Source of the DNA: Thalassotalea psychrophila
Lineage (GTDB): Bacteria > Pseudomonadota > Gammaproteobacteria > Enterobacterales > Alteromonadaceae
Reading direction: 5' to 3'
Assembly: GCF_031583595.1 (NCBI RefSeq)
Contig: NZ_CP134145.1
Span: 4,154,001-4,218,000, forward strand
Length of the DNA: 64,000 nt
Position numbers and translations under genes: made by a program. A model generated the notes under the pieces. The model did not search any database, was not told the DNA's origin, and was given only the letters and a program-made list of their open reading frames with translations. Shown one piece after another: positions 1-9,432 of this stretch (positions are counted from its first letter, which is position 1; every line of letters begins with the position of its first letter).

Positions 1-467
<467 letters not shown>

Positions 468-552
468 TTACCAGTATTAATAATATCCTATTAACACAAA
501 TTATTAATCCAATGTAAACACTTGTTTGAAAATAACTGAATCAAGCTACTCG

Positions 553-1959
553 CTAAGGATAAACAAAATGTGCAACAGCAACGATTACCGGAAGAGTCAC
601 TATGGTTCTTAAAATAAAAATAACAAATAAATCCAAGATGTTAACTGGGATTTTAGTACCCAATAACATAGCGCCTACTTCTGAAAGGTAAATTAATTGC
701 GTTATAGATAAAGCGGCAACAACAAAACGAGTAAACTCCGACTCTACTCCAGCAATTAAAATAGCGGGTAAGAACATATCAGCGAAACCAATGACTACAG
801 ACTTTGCTGCTATGGCAGCTTCAGGAACTTGCAATAATTCCAAATATGGAACGAACGGCATACCTAAATAATCAAATACCGGCGTGTACTCTGCGCAAAC
901 TAAAGCAATGGTACCTATTCCCATTACGACTGGGATCACCACAAATAACATTTCTAACGCATTTTGAATGCCATGAACTAATACATTGGATAAACTTTTT
1001 ATCTCTGCCGAACGTTGTAAAGCTAGCTTAAAACCATGACTAAATATGTTTTCATCATCAGGAATTTTATGAGCATCAGGATCAGGTTGTGTACCATCAA
1101 TGTATAACTGTTTTTTCAAACTTAGTGGTGGCAAGCGCGGCACAATAAGCGCGGCAACAAATCCGGCAAGGCAAACAGCAGCATAAAATGGCACAAACAT
1201 ATGCACTAAGCCAACCTCGGCGATAACAATTAAACTGAATGTGATCGACACGGCAGAAAAGGTTGTACCAACAACAGCAGCTTCTCGTTGCGTATATATT
1301 TTTTGTTCATATTGTTTACTGGTAAGTAACACCCCTACCGTGCCATCGCCTAACCAAGAGGTCGTACAATCAATTGCTGAACGGCCAGGTAAATTAAATA
1401 AAGGTCGCATTACTTTGCTAAATAGTGTGCCAATAAACTCTAGTAAACCAAAATTTAACAGTAATGGTAATAATAAGCCGGCAAAAATAAATACTGAGAA
1501 TAAAATCGGCATTAAATCATGTAATAACAAGCCGCCTGTATTTTTGCTCCAAATCATTTCAGAGCCTAATTGTAAATAAACAAGCGCGGCAAAGGCAGCC
1601 CCTAAGCAGCGAATAATTAGCCATACGGGGGTTACGTAAAATAAACTGCCAAAAAATGATGATGGGTGGATACTTGCAGGACGAAAAACACTACAAACGA
1701 TGCTGAGCAATGTACTGATAAATATGATCCCACAAACCATTTCTATAATAAAACTTGCTGCAAATTTCTGTAAAATCTTTGCAACGACGGCTACAGGTAT
1801 ACTTGTTTCTCCTAAATACTCTATCGGAAACATAAAAAACATCACACCAATAAAGGAAGGTATTGAGAACATTGCAATGTTACGAACAGAGATTAAATCT
1901 TTCATTTTTTTTATTTTATTAACCATTAAATTAACAAAAACTATGGCACATATTGACAA
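553..1959 (-). CDS. YjiH-like membrane protein with nucleoside-recognition GATE domain
   Basis: Integral membrane protein with about ten hydrophobic segments. The stretch with LFNLPGRSAIDCTTSWLGDG and the later LIAGVESEFTRFVVAALS resemble the paired gate motifs of YjiH/nucleoside-recognition proteins, whose transported substrate is not settled. The first 18 residues (start at 1959) may not be translated: a start at M19 (position 1905) leaves a more typical N-terminus, but neither start has a clear ribosome-binding site. It is a single gene, transcribed away from trmA. I am confident of the family and make no claim on substrate. Confidence 0.7.
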   Translation of the reverse strand: MSICAIVFVNLMVNKIKKMKDLISVRNIAMFSIPSFIGVMFFMFPIEYLGETSIPVAVVAKILQKFAASFIIEMVCGIIFISTLLSIVCSVFRPASIHPSSFFGSLFYVTPVWLIIRCLGAAFAALVYLQLGSEMIWSKNTGGLLLHDLMPILFSVFIFAGLLLPLLLNFGLLEFIGTLFSKVMRPLFNLPGRSAIDCTTSWLGDGTVGVLLTSKQYEQKIYTQREAAVVGTTFSAVSITFSLIVIAEVGLVHMFVPFYAAVCLAGFVAALIVPRLPPLSLKKQLYIDGTQPDPDAHKIPDDENIFSHGFKLALQRSAEIKSLSNVLVHGIQNALEMLFVVIPVVMGIGTIALVCAEYTPVFDYLGMPFVPYLELLQVPEAAIAAKSVVIGFADMFLPAILIAGVESEFTRFVVAALSITQLIYLSEVGAMLLGTKIPVNILDLFVIFILRTIVTLPVIVAVAHFVYP

Positions 1960-2087
1960 ATATGCACGATTCTTAATGATTTTTAGCTGACAAGCTTAAA
2001 ATTAACTATGATTTACTAGACAAAAGAATAACTATCGCTAAACTCTGCGCTCTAATATTTAAATACGATTGAAAGGCACTTTTTAAC

Positions 2088-3182
2088 ATGTTCAGTCACA
2101 TACACCCAGACAACTATCAAGATCAACTTGATCAGAAAAAAACAGCGATGTCGGCTATGTTTGCTCCGTTTTCGGTACCAGAGGCAGAAATATTTACTTC
2201 TGAGCCTTTAAATTACCGATTACGCGCCGAATTTAGGGTGTGGCATGAAGGTGAAGATCTTTATTACATCATGTTTAATAAAGAAACTCGCGAAAAATAC
2301 CGTGTTGATAATTTTCCTGTTGCTAGTCAAATTATCAATGATGCAATGAAGGCCCTTTTAGACAACATTAGAAATAATGAGGTATTACGTCGTAAGTTAT
2401 TCCAAGTTGATTTTCTCTCAACGCTAAGTGGAGAACTATTAATTAGCCTGCTGTATCACAAACAGTTAGATGAAGAATGGCACGAGCAAGCACAAATATT
2501 AAAAACAACCCTTTCAACAACAGCACCAATTAACCTTATTGGCCGAGCTCGCAAGTTAAAAATAGTATTAGGTAAAGAGTATGTTACCGAAGTACTAACG
2601 GTAAAGGGTAAAAAATTACAGTACCAACAAGTAGAGAACAGTTTCACCCAACCTAACGGTGGTGTGAACGAAAAAATGCTTACCTGGGCTAGCGATGCAA
2701 CTGAAAACTCAAAGGGTGATTTGGTTGAACTTTATTGTGGTAACGGTAATTTTAGTATCGCCTTAGCGCCAAATTTTGAAAAGGTCTTGGCCACAGAGAT
2801 CTCAAAAAGCTCAGTGTATTCAGCCCAACTTAATATTACTGCTAATAATATCGAAAACTTAGACATTATTAGAATGTCGAGTGAAGAATTTAGTCAGGCG
2901 ATGAATGGTGAACGAGAATTTCGCCGGTTACAAGGTTTTGACTTAAGTAAATATAGTTACGATACCGTATTGGTTGATCCACCTAGGGCTGGAATGGATG
3001 ATGCTTCTTGCGAACTGGTATCACGGTTTGAAAAAATTATTTATATTTCATGTAACCCGCAAACACTACATGACAATTTAGAAATTCTTTGTAAAACTCA
3101 TAAAGTTGATCAATTTGCTTTGTTCGACCAATTCCCTTACACCGACCATATTGAGTGTGGTGTGATCTTGAGCCGCAAGTAA
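2088..3182 (+). CDS. trmA: tRNA (uracil-5-)-methyltransferase TrmA
   Basis: Makes ribothymidine (m5U54) in the T-loop of tRNAs using S-adenosylmethionine. The 364 residues match the family length (E. coli 366). Visible motifs: the SAM-binding [10 protein letters not shown] near residue 217, VDPPRAGMD near 300, the catalytic-cysteine motif ISCNPQTL near 323, and the C-terminal [11 protein letters not shown] carrying the catalytic glutamate. It is monocistronic and convergent with fabR, with 21 bp between the two stop codons. Confidence 0.96.
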   Translation: MFSHIHPDNYQDQLDQKKTAMSAMFAPFSVPEAEIFTSEPLNYRLRAEFRVWHEGEDLYYIMFNKETREKYRVDNFPVASQIINDAMKALLDNIRNNEVLRRKLFQVDFLSTLSGELLISLLYHKQLDEEWHEQAQILKTTLSTTAPINLIGRARKLKIVLGKEYVTEVLTVKGKKLQYQQVENSFTQPNGGVNEKMLTWASDATENSKGDLVELYCGNGNFSIALAPNFEKVLATEISKSSVYSAQLNITANNIENLDIIRMSSEEFSQAMNGEREFRRLQGFDLSKYSYDTVLVDPPRAGMDDASCELVSRFEKIIYISCNPQTLHDNLEILCKTHKVDQFALFDQFPYTDHIECGVILSRK

Positions 3183-3203
3183 ATTAAGAGTACTAGCCAA
3201 GCC

Positions 3204-3827
3204 CTAGCTTTTGGGGCTTGTCGCTCTTGAGCTTAAATCTATTGCACCGCGAGCAATAATTCTTAATTGTTTGATCATTCGTTCAGCCAAATCAGCTTTT
3301 TCTTCATCGCTGGCATCTAACGCTTCAGCTCCAGTGCTGAATACAATAGTAACTGCAGCATTAGCTTGCAGATAACTAGTTTCGGCATCTAATTTATTCG
3401 CCTTTTGCAAATAATCACAGAGTTCCATAGTGAAGTATCTTATCTCTCGACTTACAGCAGCCCGAAACTCTGGAGATGTACCAGAGCGTTCACGCAGTAA
3501 TAATCTAAACTCATTGCCATTTGATTCAATAAATTCCATAAAGGTTTTTACTGAAATTTGTATCACCGAACCGCCCTTTTCAATTCGCTGTCTGGCTTGA
3601 CGCATTAATTGTCTTAAGGTTAAACCTGACTCATCAACTAAGGTTAAACCCAATTCATCCATATCATTGAAATGGCGATAAAAAGATGTTGCTGCAAGAC
3701 CTGCCTCTTTAGCGACCTCCCGTAAGCTTAAATTTGAGAAACTGCGATCAGCGCTTAATTGATTTAACGCGGCATCGATTAATAACCGACGAGTTTTCTC
3801 TTTTTGTTGCGCTCTAATTCCAGACAT
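3204..3827 (-). CDS. fabR: TetR-family repressor of unsaturated fatty-acid synthesis, FabR
   Basis: DNA-binding repressor that senses the balance of unsaturated and saturated acyl chains and controls fatty-acid unsaturation genes (known for E. coli FabR). The N-terminal helix-turn-helix contains [20 protein letters not shown] and is followed by [12 protein letters not shown] and [18 protein letters not shown], all very close to E. coli FabR. I start it at [11 protein letters not shown] (3827) because FabR proteins begin there; an upstream in-frame start at 3905 would add 26 unconserved residues and run close to the operator. It is divergent from the desaturase gene, its probable target. Confidence 0.93.
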   Translation of the reverse strand: MSGIRAQQKEKTRRLLIDAALNQLSADRSFSNLSLREVAKEAGLAATSFYRHFNDMDELGLTLVDESGLTLRQLMRQARQRIEKGGSVIQISVKTFMEFIESNGNEFRLLLRERSGTSPEFRAAVSREIRYFTMELCDYLQKANKLDAETSYLQANAAVTIVFSTGAEALDASDEEKADLAERMIKQLRIIARGAIDLSSRATSPKS

Positions 3828-3924
3828 AGTTTGCTGATTTCTAATGAGATTAAAATTTATTATGGTAAATGATACCACAACTTTTAAAACTGGTACTTGA
3901 CTCATTCAAAACAAAAGTTAAAAT

Positions 3925-3942
3925 GGTGTACACTTGTACGCT
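3925..3942. promoter_or_regulatory. FabR-type operator
   Basis: The palindromic sequence GGTGTACACTTGTACGCT lies between the divergent fabR and desaturase starts. Its reverse strand AGCGTACAAGTGTACACC nearly repeats the FabR site upstream of E. coli fabB. The placement, 27 bp upstream of the desaturase ATG and 98 bp upstream of the fabR start, fits repression of the desaturase and possibly autoregulation. Confidence 0.72.
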
Positions 3943-3968
3943 CAAATTATTATATAGAAGAGATTTTA

Positions 3969-5087
3969 ATGACCAAGCCTCGTTTGCTATGGATAAACAT
4001 CCTAGTTTTCTTAGCCACTTTCCTTATTGCCGCCGTCGCCGTTCCTTATAGAGCTATTACCCACGGATTTGATAGTTTCGAAATAATAGCAGCAATAACT
4101 TGTTTTTGTTTTTGTGGTCTTTCTATAACTGCCGGCTATCATCGTTTATGGTCACATCGTACATATAAAGCCCATGCATCGGTAAGGTTTATCTATGCAA
4201 TTGGCGGCGCATTTGCACTACAAAATAGTATTTTGCATTGGAGCTCTGATCACCGAGTGCATCATAAGCACGTAGACAATAATGACATTGACCCATATTC
4301 GGCAAAGAAAGGCTTCTGGTTTTCACATATTGGCTGGATGTTAAGAGACTACCATCGCGAAACGTATAATAATTACGATAATGTTAGGGACTTACAAAAA
4401 GAGAAAATTGTAATGTGGCAGCACAAGAACTATTTATTGCTCACCATCATTACTAATTTTGGCATACCTATTGGTCTGGGTTTTTTACATGGTGATATTT
4501 GGTCGAGTGTGTTACTTATTGGTGTTATGCGATTAGTACTTAGCCATCACACTACATTCTTTATTAACTCTCTTGCCCATATATGGGGAAAACAAACCTA
4601 TACCAAAAAAAATACTGCTCGCGATAACGGCATATTAGCATTTTTCACATTTGGCGAGGGTTACCATAATTTTCATCACATCTTCGAAAATGATTACCGC
4701 AATGGCATACGCTGGTTTCATTTTGATCCGACGAAATGGATTATCAAGGGGTGTAATTATTTGAATTTAGCGCATAGCTTAAGAAAAACACCTGAAGATA
4801 AAATCGCTAAAGCAAAAGCTCATATGCAATTAGTTAACAGTCAAAATAAATTGCAGCATTCTATTCATGCTGAAGAGTTAATTACTAAATTACAACATGA
4901 ATACGACTTGCTGATAGAGCAAATGACCTTGTATTACGAAACAAAGAAAAAGCTTATTGCCCAAAAAAGTAATAAACTTTCGGAAGATGTTGAACGTTCT
5001 AGCTTAGTTCAGCACTACAAAGAGCTGAAACAGAACCTAAACCAGTGTTATAAAAACTGGGATTTATTGAGAGCACAATATGCTTAA
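3969..5087 (+). CDS. acyl-CoA/acyl-lipid delta-9-type fatty acid desaturase
   Basis: Membrane di-iron desaturase that puts a double bond into acyl chains, probably for membrane fluidity at low temperature. The three histidine boxes are present: HRLWSH at residues 58-63, HRVHHKH near 95, and EGYHNFHH near 233, between hydrophobic segments. I choose the ATG at 3969 (MTKPRLLW, preceded by AGAAGAGA) because the longer reading from 3897 runs through the operator and adds unrelated residues. The C-terminal 100 residues are a charged, probably coiled-coil extension. The FabR-type operator upstream suggests control by unsaturated acyl-chain level. Confidence 0.9.
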   Translation: MTKPRLLWINILVFLATFLIAAVAVPYRAITHGFDSFEIIAAITCFCFCGLSITAGYHRLWSHRTYKAHASVRFIYAIGGAFALQNSILHWSSDHRVHHKHVDNNDIDPYSAKKGFWFSHIGWMLRDYHRETYNNYDNVRDLQKEKIVMWQHKNYLLLTIITNFGIPIGLGFLHGDIWSSVLLIGVMRLVLSHHTTFFINSLAHIWGKQTYTKKNTARDNGILAFFTFGEGYHNFHHIFENDYRNGIRWFHFDPTKWIIKGCNYLNLAHSLRKTPEDKIAKAKAHMQLVNSQNKLQHSIHAEELITKLQHEYDLLIEQMTLYYETKKKLIAQKSNKLSEDVERSSLVQHYKELKQNLNQCYKNWDLLRAQYA

Positions 5088-5610
5088 AAACATGCTTAGA
5101 TTTACGTTAATTTTATTTTCTATAAGTTTGAATTCTGTTTTTGCATATTCTGCAGAAACAAAACAAATAGGTGAAGGCTTTACTATTTATTTAGTTAGGC
5201 ATGCAGAGAAACAACTAAACGTAAAAGATCCTGAGTTAACATCATGCGGACATAATAGAGCTGAATCTATTGCAAAACAATTAGAGCTTATTAATTTAGA
5301 TAAGCTCTATAGCACTAACTTCAAGCGAACTATGCAAACGGCTAAGCCAATTGCAACATTGAAAAGTTTGGAGGTTGAGTCATATAATCCGAAAGATCTA
5401 CAACAAGTCGCAACTCAATTAATACATAAGCAAGAAAATGCAGTAGTGGTTGGTCATAGTAACACTACTGCTGTTTTAGCTGGTTTATTAGCAAACCAGC
5501 CATTAGGTAGTTTTGATGAGTCTGTTTACGACAGAATTTATCAAGTCGTGCTATTTAAAGGTTCTGTGCAATTAAATGTTTTGCAGCAAAGCTTTGTTTG
5601 TAGCGAATAG
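5080..5610 (+). CDS. exported histidine phosphatase (phosphoglycerate-mutase-like fold)
   Basis: 176 residues: an N-terminal signal peptide (about 1-24, ending FAYSAE) followed by a histidine-phosphatase domain. The catalytic motif YLVRHAEK is near residue 38 and the second histidine is in VVVGHSNTTAVLAG near 126; the conserved arginine region is NFKRTMQTA. The start overlaps the desaturase end by 8 bp, so the two are probably co-transcribed and translationally coupled. The substrate is unknown; the family includes SixA-like phosphohistidine phosphatases and broad-specificity phosphatases. Confidence 0.82.
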   Translation: MLKNMLRFTLILFSISLNSVFAYSAETKQIGEGFTIYLVRHAEKQLNVKDPELTSCGHNRAESIAKQLELINLDKLYSTNFKRTMQTAKPIATLKSLEVESYNPKDLQQVATQLIHKQENAVVVGHSNTTAVLAGLLANQPLGSFDESVYDRIYQVVLFKGSVQLNVLQQSFVCSE

Positions 5611-5624
5611 CATTTAGTATACTA

Positions 5625-5834
5625 ATACCAAGTCCATTAATTATCTGCTCATTTTTACTGGTTAAAATGAATAACTACTGCGTTATAAAATCTTCAAGTA
5701 CAAAAGCATGGATGCTGTAGGTAGAGCGACGCAGGATGCCAAAGCCGAGAATAACTACTTATAAAATTTTATGCCTTGTATTTATCCCTTTTACCTCACT
5801 AAAAAGTAGATCACATAATTAATGGAATTGGTAT
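5625..5834 (+). repeat. MITE-like dispersed repeat, copy 1
   Basis: A 210-bp non-coding unit begins ATACCAAGTCCATTAATTAT and ends with the near-inverse ATTAATGGAATTGGTAT, so it has imperfect terminal inverted repeats. A second copy lies inverted at 48898-49106, with the same internal landmarks (GTAGAGCGACGCAGGATGCC and ATAAAATTTTATGCCTTGTA). No open reading frame was seen. The size and ends fit a miniature inverted-repeat element mobilised in trans. Confidence 0.8.
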
Positions 5835-5843
5835 ATGTTGGTG

Positions 5844-6266
5844 TTAAATATCTTCAGGGTTTGTCGTAGATTTTTTACCCGCTTTAATAACTTCAACTTG
5901 TTCGACTCTAAATGGCTGTCCCCATTGTTGAATGGTCATTATATCGTTATCGACTTTACCAAAAATTTTTATTATGGCGCCGTTTTGCTGATACTTTTTA
6001 TCTAAATTGAGTGGTAAAAAACGCTCACCATTGTCACCAATAAAGCCAAAAAATCCACCTTCAAGGTTGTAAAACTTTAATGTGCCTACATACCATTGCC
6101 CTTGCATTGGTGCTTTGCTTAATTCACTAGGCGGTGGAGGAGTATGATGTTTCATTGGTAATGCTTCTTTTTTTGTTGTCGGTTTTTCTTGAGGCTGATC
6201 ATTTGCACAAGCAACAAGACTTAAACTTACTAACATCGCTGTGCATAGATAATTTCTTTTTCGCAT
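5844..6266 (-). CDS. small predicted lipoprotein of unknown function
   Basis: 140 residues with a lipoprotein signal peptide: positively charged MRKR, a hydrophobic stretch, and the lipobox LVAC with the cysteine at residue 20. A Lys/Pro-rich linker (PTTKKE, HTPPPPSE) follows, then a compact C-terminal domain of about 75 residues rich in aromatic and glycine residues (LKFYNLEGGFFGFIGDNG). That domain might be a small beta-barrel, possibly OB/cold-shock-like, but I do not recognise the family. It is monocistronic; its stop lies 10 bp from the MITE copy. Confidence 0.65.
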   Translation of the reverse strand: MRKRNYLCTAMLVSLSLVACANDQPQEKPTTKKEALPMKHHTPPPPSELSKAPMQGQWYVGTLKFYNLEGGFFGFIGDNGERFLPLNLDKKYQQNGAIIKIFGKVDNDIMTIQQWGQPFRVEQVEVIKAGKKSTTNPEDI

Positions 6267-6415
6267 AATGATTCCTTAAGCTGCAATTATGTAATTCGAT
6301 TCTTTAAGAACAACAAAGTTCAAATAGTACTGATAGCATTAATGAAGATTTTCTCACCGAGCTTCCCTAAAAAAGTTTAAAGTGAGTGTTTAGAATGATA
6401 GCCAACCTAAAGTCT

Positions 6416-7231
6416 CTAATCAATTTTATGCATATGCACATCCATTTGCGGATAAGGTATATTAATACCTTCTTTATTAAAGGTTTTATAGGTATTTTCA
6501 TTCATATCAAAAAATACATCCCAATAATCTTCAGCATTTACCCAAGCACGAACAGCAAAATTAACTGAACTATCAGCTAAAGCAGAAACGGCTATAAAAA
6601 CTTCAGGGTCTTTTAAAATACGTACATCGTTATCGCACATACTTTTAATTATCGCTTTAGCTTTATCCACATCATCACCATACCCCATGCCAATTGTCCA
6701 ATCGACACGACGTTGACTTTCAGTTGAATAATTAATCATCGAGCCTGTAGCTAAACCACCATTGGGGATAATAATTGTCTTATTATCCGGTGTTTTTAAT
6801 ATAGTATTAAAAATTTGAATTTCAGAGACCTTACCTACGTAGCCCTGACCATCAATTACGTCGCCAATTTTGAAAGGTTTGAAAACTAAGATCATCACGC
6901 CACCAGCAAAATTTTGCAATGTCCCCGATAATGCCATACCTACAGCCAAACCTGCGGCACCTAATATTGCGATAAAAGAAGTCATTTCAATGCCAATCAT
7001 GCCTAGCACTGTTATAGCTAGCAACACTTTTAAAAGTGTTGAGCATAAGCCTTTAACAAAAGGTTTTAGAGATTGATCAACGTTGCCTTTCTCTAATACT
7101 TTGCCTAAGCCCAAAATAAGAGCTTTTATGATCCATGCACCAATGATCCAAACGAAAATAGCGGCAACTATTTTGGGGCCGAACTCCATGACAAGAGCAG
7201 TGAGTTGTTCTATTAGTTTTTGATGGTCCAT
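6416..7231 (-). CDS. mscS: small-conductance mechanosensitive channel, MscS family
   Basis: Inner-membrane channel opened by membrane tension, releasing solutes on osmotic downshock. The 271 residues match the short MscS class (E. coli 286). Three transmembrane segments lie in the first 115 residues; the pore-lining TM3 carries LGAAGLAVGMALSGTLQNFA, followed by KPFKIGDVI and the conserved IIIPNG of the beta domain. It stands alone downstream of the repeat cluster at 7.4 kb. Confidence 0.93.
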   Translation of the reverse strand: MDHQKLIEQLTALVMEFGPKIVAAIFVWIIGAWIIKALILGLGKVLEKGNVDQSLKPFVKGLCSTLLKVLLAITVLGMIGIEMTSFIAILGAAGLAVGMALSGTLQNFAGGVMILVFKPFKIGDVIDGQGYVGKVSEIQIFNTILKTPDNKTIIIPNGGLATGSMINYSTESQRRVDWTIGMGYGDDVDKAKAIIKSMCDNDVRILKDPEVFIAVSALADSSVNFAVRAWVNAEDYWDVFFDMNENTYKTFNKEGINIPYPQMDVHMHKID

Positions 7232-7380
7232 TTTGAATCCTAAAAAATTTTATAATAAAGGTAAGTATAGGATTAATAAATTGAAAAAATAAAATGAGTA
7301 TATAAATATGCTTAAAACTAAGAACCTGAACTAAATTTAGGAAAATGGGGATATTCTAACAAGTGTCGGTTACATGGATT

Positions 7381-7730
7381 TTTTGTAAGCTCGCTGTCAA
7401 ATATGGAGGTTCCACCCAAAAGCACGGTGGAATGACGGCGTAAGTTAATTAGTAACGCGATACTCAACTATATTTAGAAAAAGTATGACGTCATGTTTTT
7501 GTAAGCTCGCTGTCAAATATGGGGGTTCCACCCAAAAGCACGGTGGAATGACGGCGTAAGTTAATTAGTAACGCGGTTACTCAACTATATTTAGAAAAAG
7601 TATGACGTCATGTTTTTGTAAGCTCGCTGTCAAGCATGGGGGTTCCACCCAAAAGCACGGTGGAATGACGGCGTAAGTTAATTAGTAACGCGAATACTCA
7701 AATATACTGAGAAAGAGTATGACGTCATTC
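7381..7730. repeat. three tandem 116-117 bp repeat units
   Basis: Units begin at 7381, 7497 and 7614 with TTTTGTAAGCTCGCTGTCAA and end near TATGACGTCAT. They differ by only a few substitutions and one-base indels. Each holds a short inverted repeat TTCCACC...GGTGGAA. Single diverged relatives start at 31643 and 50645, likewise downstream of tuf genes. Confidence 0.9.
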
Positions 7731-7823
7731 TGGAGGAGCTCAAGCGACATCCAGGACCTCCTAAATTCACAGTGTGCCAAGAAACAATAACTTTTCGTTT
7801 CTCGTTTCTATATTTGACCCAAT

Positions 7824-7851
7824 AAAAAAGGCCGCGTTAGCGACCTTTTTT
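7824..7851 (-). terminator. rho-independent terminator of tuf1
   Basis: On the minus strand, AAAAAAGGTCGC, loop TAAC, GCGGCCTTTTTT form a stem with a T-tract directly after the tuf1 stop codon. The A-tract on the other side may allow it to work in both directions. Confidence 0.85.
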
Positions 7852-7872
7852 AGTGTGTTTTAAAATTATCGA

Positions 7873-9057
7873 CTAGTCGATGATTTTAGAAACAACACCA
7901 GCACCAACTGTACGGCCACCTTCACGGATAGCGAAGCGTAAACCTTCTTCCATCGCGATTGGGTTGATTAGCTCAACAACAAACTTAAGGTTGTCGCCAG
8001 GCATTACCATTTCAACACCAGCAGGAAGCTCTACAGCACCTGTGATATCTGTTGTACGGAAGTAAAACTGTGGACGGTATCCTTTGAAGAATGGAGTATG
8101 ACGACCACCTTCATCTTTACTTAACACGTATACTTCTGATTCGAATTTAGTGTGTGGGTTAACTGAACCAGGCTTACATAATACTTGGCCACGTTGTACG
8201 TCTTCACGCTTAGTACCACGTAATAATACACCACAGTTCTCGCCAGCACGACCTTCGTCAAGAAGCTTACGGAACATTTCAACACCAGTACAAGTAGTAA
8301 GAGTAGTGTCTTTGATACCTACGATAGCAACTTCGTCACCAACTTTTACGATACCACGTTCAACACGACCTGTTACAACTGTACCACGGCCTTGGATTGA
8401 GAAAACATCTTCGATTGGAAGAATGAAATCACCATCGATAGCACGCTCTGGCTCTGGAATGTAAGAATCAAGTGCGTCAGCTAGTTCAACAACTTTCTCT
8501 TCCCATTTAGCTTCACCTTGAAGTGCGCCTAATGCAGAACCTTGGATTACTGGTAAGTCATCACCTGGGAAATCGTATTCTGAAAGAAGTTCACGAACTT
8601 CCATTTCTACTAATTCTAATAACTCTTCGTCATCTACCATGTCACATTTGTTCATGAAAACAATAATGAATGGAACACCAACTTGGCGAGATAATAAGAT
8701 GTGCTCACGTGTTTGTGGCATAGGACCATCTGTAGCAGCAACTACTAAGATAGCGCCATCCATTTGGGCAGCACCTGTGATCATGTTTTTAACATAATCG
8801 GCGTGACCAGGACAATCTACGTGTGCATAGTGACGTGATTCTGTATCGTACTCAATGTGAGAAGTATTGATTGTAATACCACGCTCACGTTCTTCTGGAG
8901 CGTTATCGATTTGTGCGAAATCTTTAACTTCACCACCGTGTACTTTAGTAAGTACAGCTGAGATTGCAGCAGTTAATGTTGTTTTACCGTGATCGACGTG
9001 ACCGATTGTACCAACGTTAACGTGCGGTTTATTACGTTCAAATTTTTCTTTAGCCAT
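7873..9057 (-). CDS. tuf: elongation factor Tu, copy 1
   Basis: GTPase that delivers aminoacyl-tRNA to the ribosome. The 394 residues are full length, with G1 GHVDHGKT at 19-26, DCPGHADY (G3) and NKCDM (G4), then the two beta-barrel domains. The protein is identical to copy 3 (51188-52372); copy 2 differs at three residues (DTES here, DTDA there; EKVVE here, EKVIE there). This copy is outside the usual str and tRNA-tufB operons: it stands alone, head to head with a second EF-G gene, with its own terminator. Confidence 0.97.
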   Translation of the reverse strand: MAKEKFERNKPHVNVGTIGHVDHGKTTLTAAISAVLTKVHGGEVKDFAQIDNAPEERERGITINTSHIEYDTESRHYAHVDCPGHADYVKNMITGAAQMDGAILVVAATDGPMPQTREHILLSRQVGVPFIIVFMNKCDMVDDEELLELVEMEVRELLSEYDFPGDDLPVIQGSALGALQGEAKWEEKVVELADALDSYIPEPERAIDGDFILPIEDVFSIQGRGTVVTGRVERGIVKVGDEVAIVGIKDTTLTTCTGVEMFRKLLDEGRAGENCGVLLRGTKREDVQRGQVLCKPGSVNPHTKFESEVYVLSKDEGGRHTPFFKGYRPQFYFRTTDITGAVELPAGVEMVMPGDNLKFVVELINPIAMEEGLRFAIREGGRTVGAGVVSKIID

Positions 9058-9432
9058 TGTTCTAATACCTTAAAGTTATATACAACTGGGCGGCAACCCA
9101 ATCTTTTTTGTTTACTACTATATATATGTATTCGATTCTCAATAAATTCTAGTTGAACAATCAAAAATTGACCAACAATTATACAGAGAGTCTTTTTCAG
9201 TGGCACAATTTAGCAAACTCTCTCTATATTGTCTAAACTTTATGCTTTTATAGAGCAAAAATAACTAAAATAATTGCAAAAACACTGATTTTAGGCGCCT
9301 AAAGGTATTAATTTACAAAAATATACAACTAAGTTGATTAATTTTTATCAAATTATGATGTTAGTTTTGCTTAGTTGATGTATAATCCGCGCAAAATTTT
9401 TTAACATAATTTCAATTAAACAGAGTAATACA
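9058..9432. promoter_or_regulatory. divergent promoter region of tuf1 and fusA2
   Basis: 375 AT-rich bp without a credible gene. A TATAAT hexamer at 9381-9386 lies 47 bp upstream of the fusA2 ATG, and a minus-strand TATAAT at 9178-9183 lies about 120 bp upstream of the tuf1 ATG; neither has an ideal -35 partner. I see no obvious operator. Confidence 0.5.

Larger units (their letters stand above)
7232..7872. other. gene-free repeat-rich stretch between mscS and tuf1
   Basis: 640 bp with no credible gene. It holds the mscS upstream region, three 116-117 bp tandem units (7381-7730), a copy of the GGAGGAGCTCAAGCGACATC-type repeat (about 7730-7775), two units of the heptamer CGTTTCT (7796-7809) and the tuf1 terminator. 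Confidence 0.8.

Noticed and set aside
7381..7730. Possible CRISPR array from three regular repeats
   Set aside because: The 116-bp units are contiguous near-identical copies with no unique spacers, and no cas genes are present.
7880..8464. Plus-strand reading frames inside tuf1, repeated inside tuf2 and tuf3
   Set aside because: Antisense shadows of a codon-biased gene; they recur only because tuf recurs.
8973..9206. 77-residue minus-strand reading frame over the tuf1 start and its upstream region
   Set aside because: It overlaps the tuf1 coding start in another frame, has no family resemblance and lies in promoter DNA.
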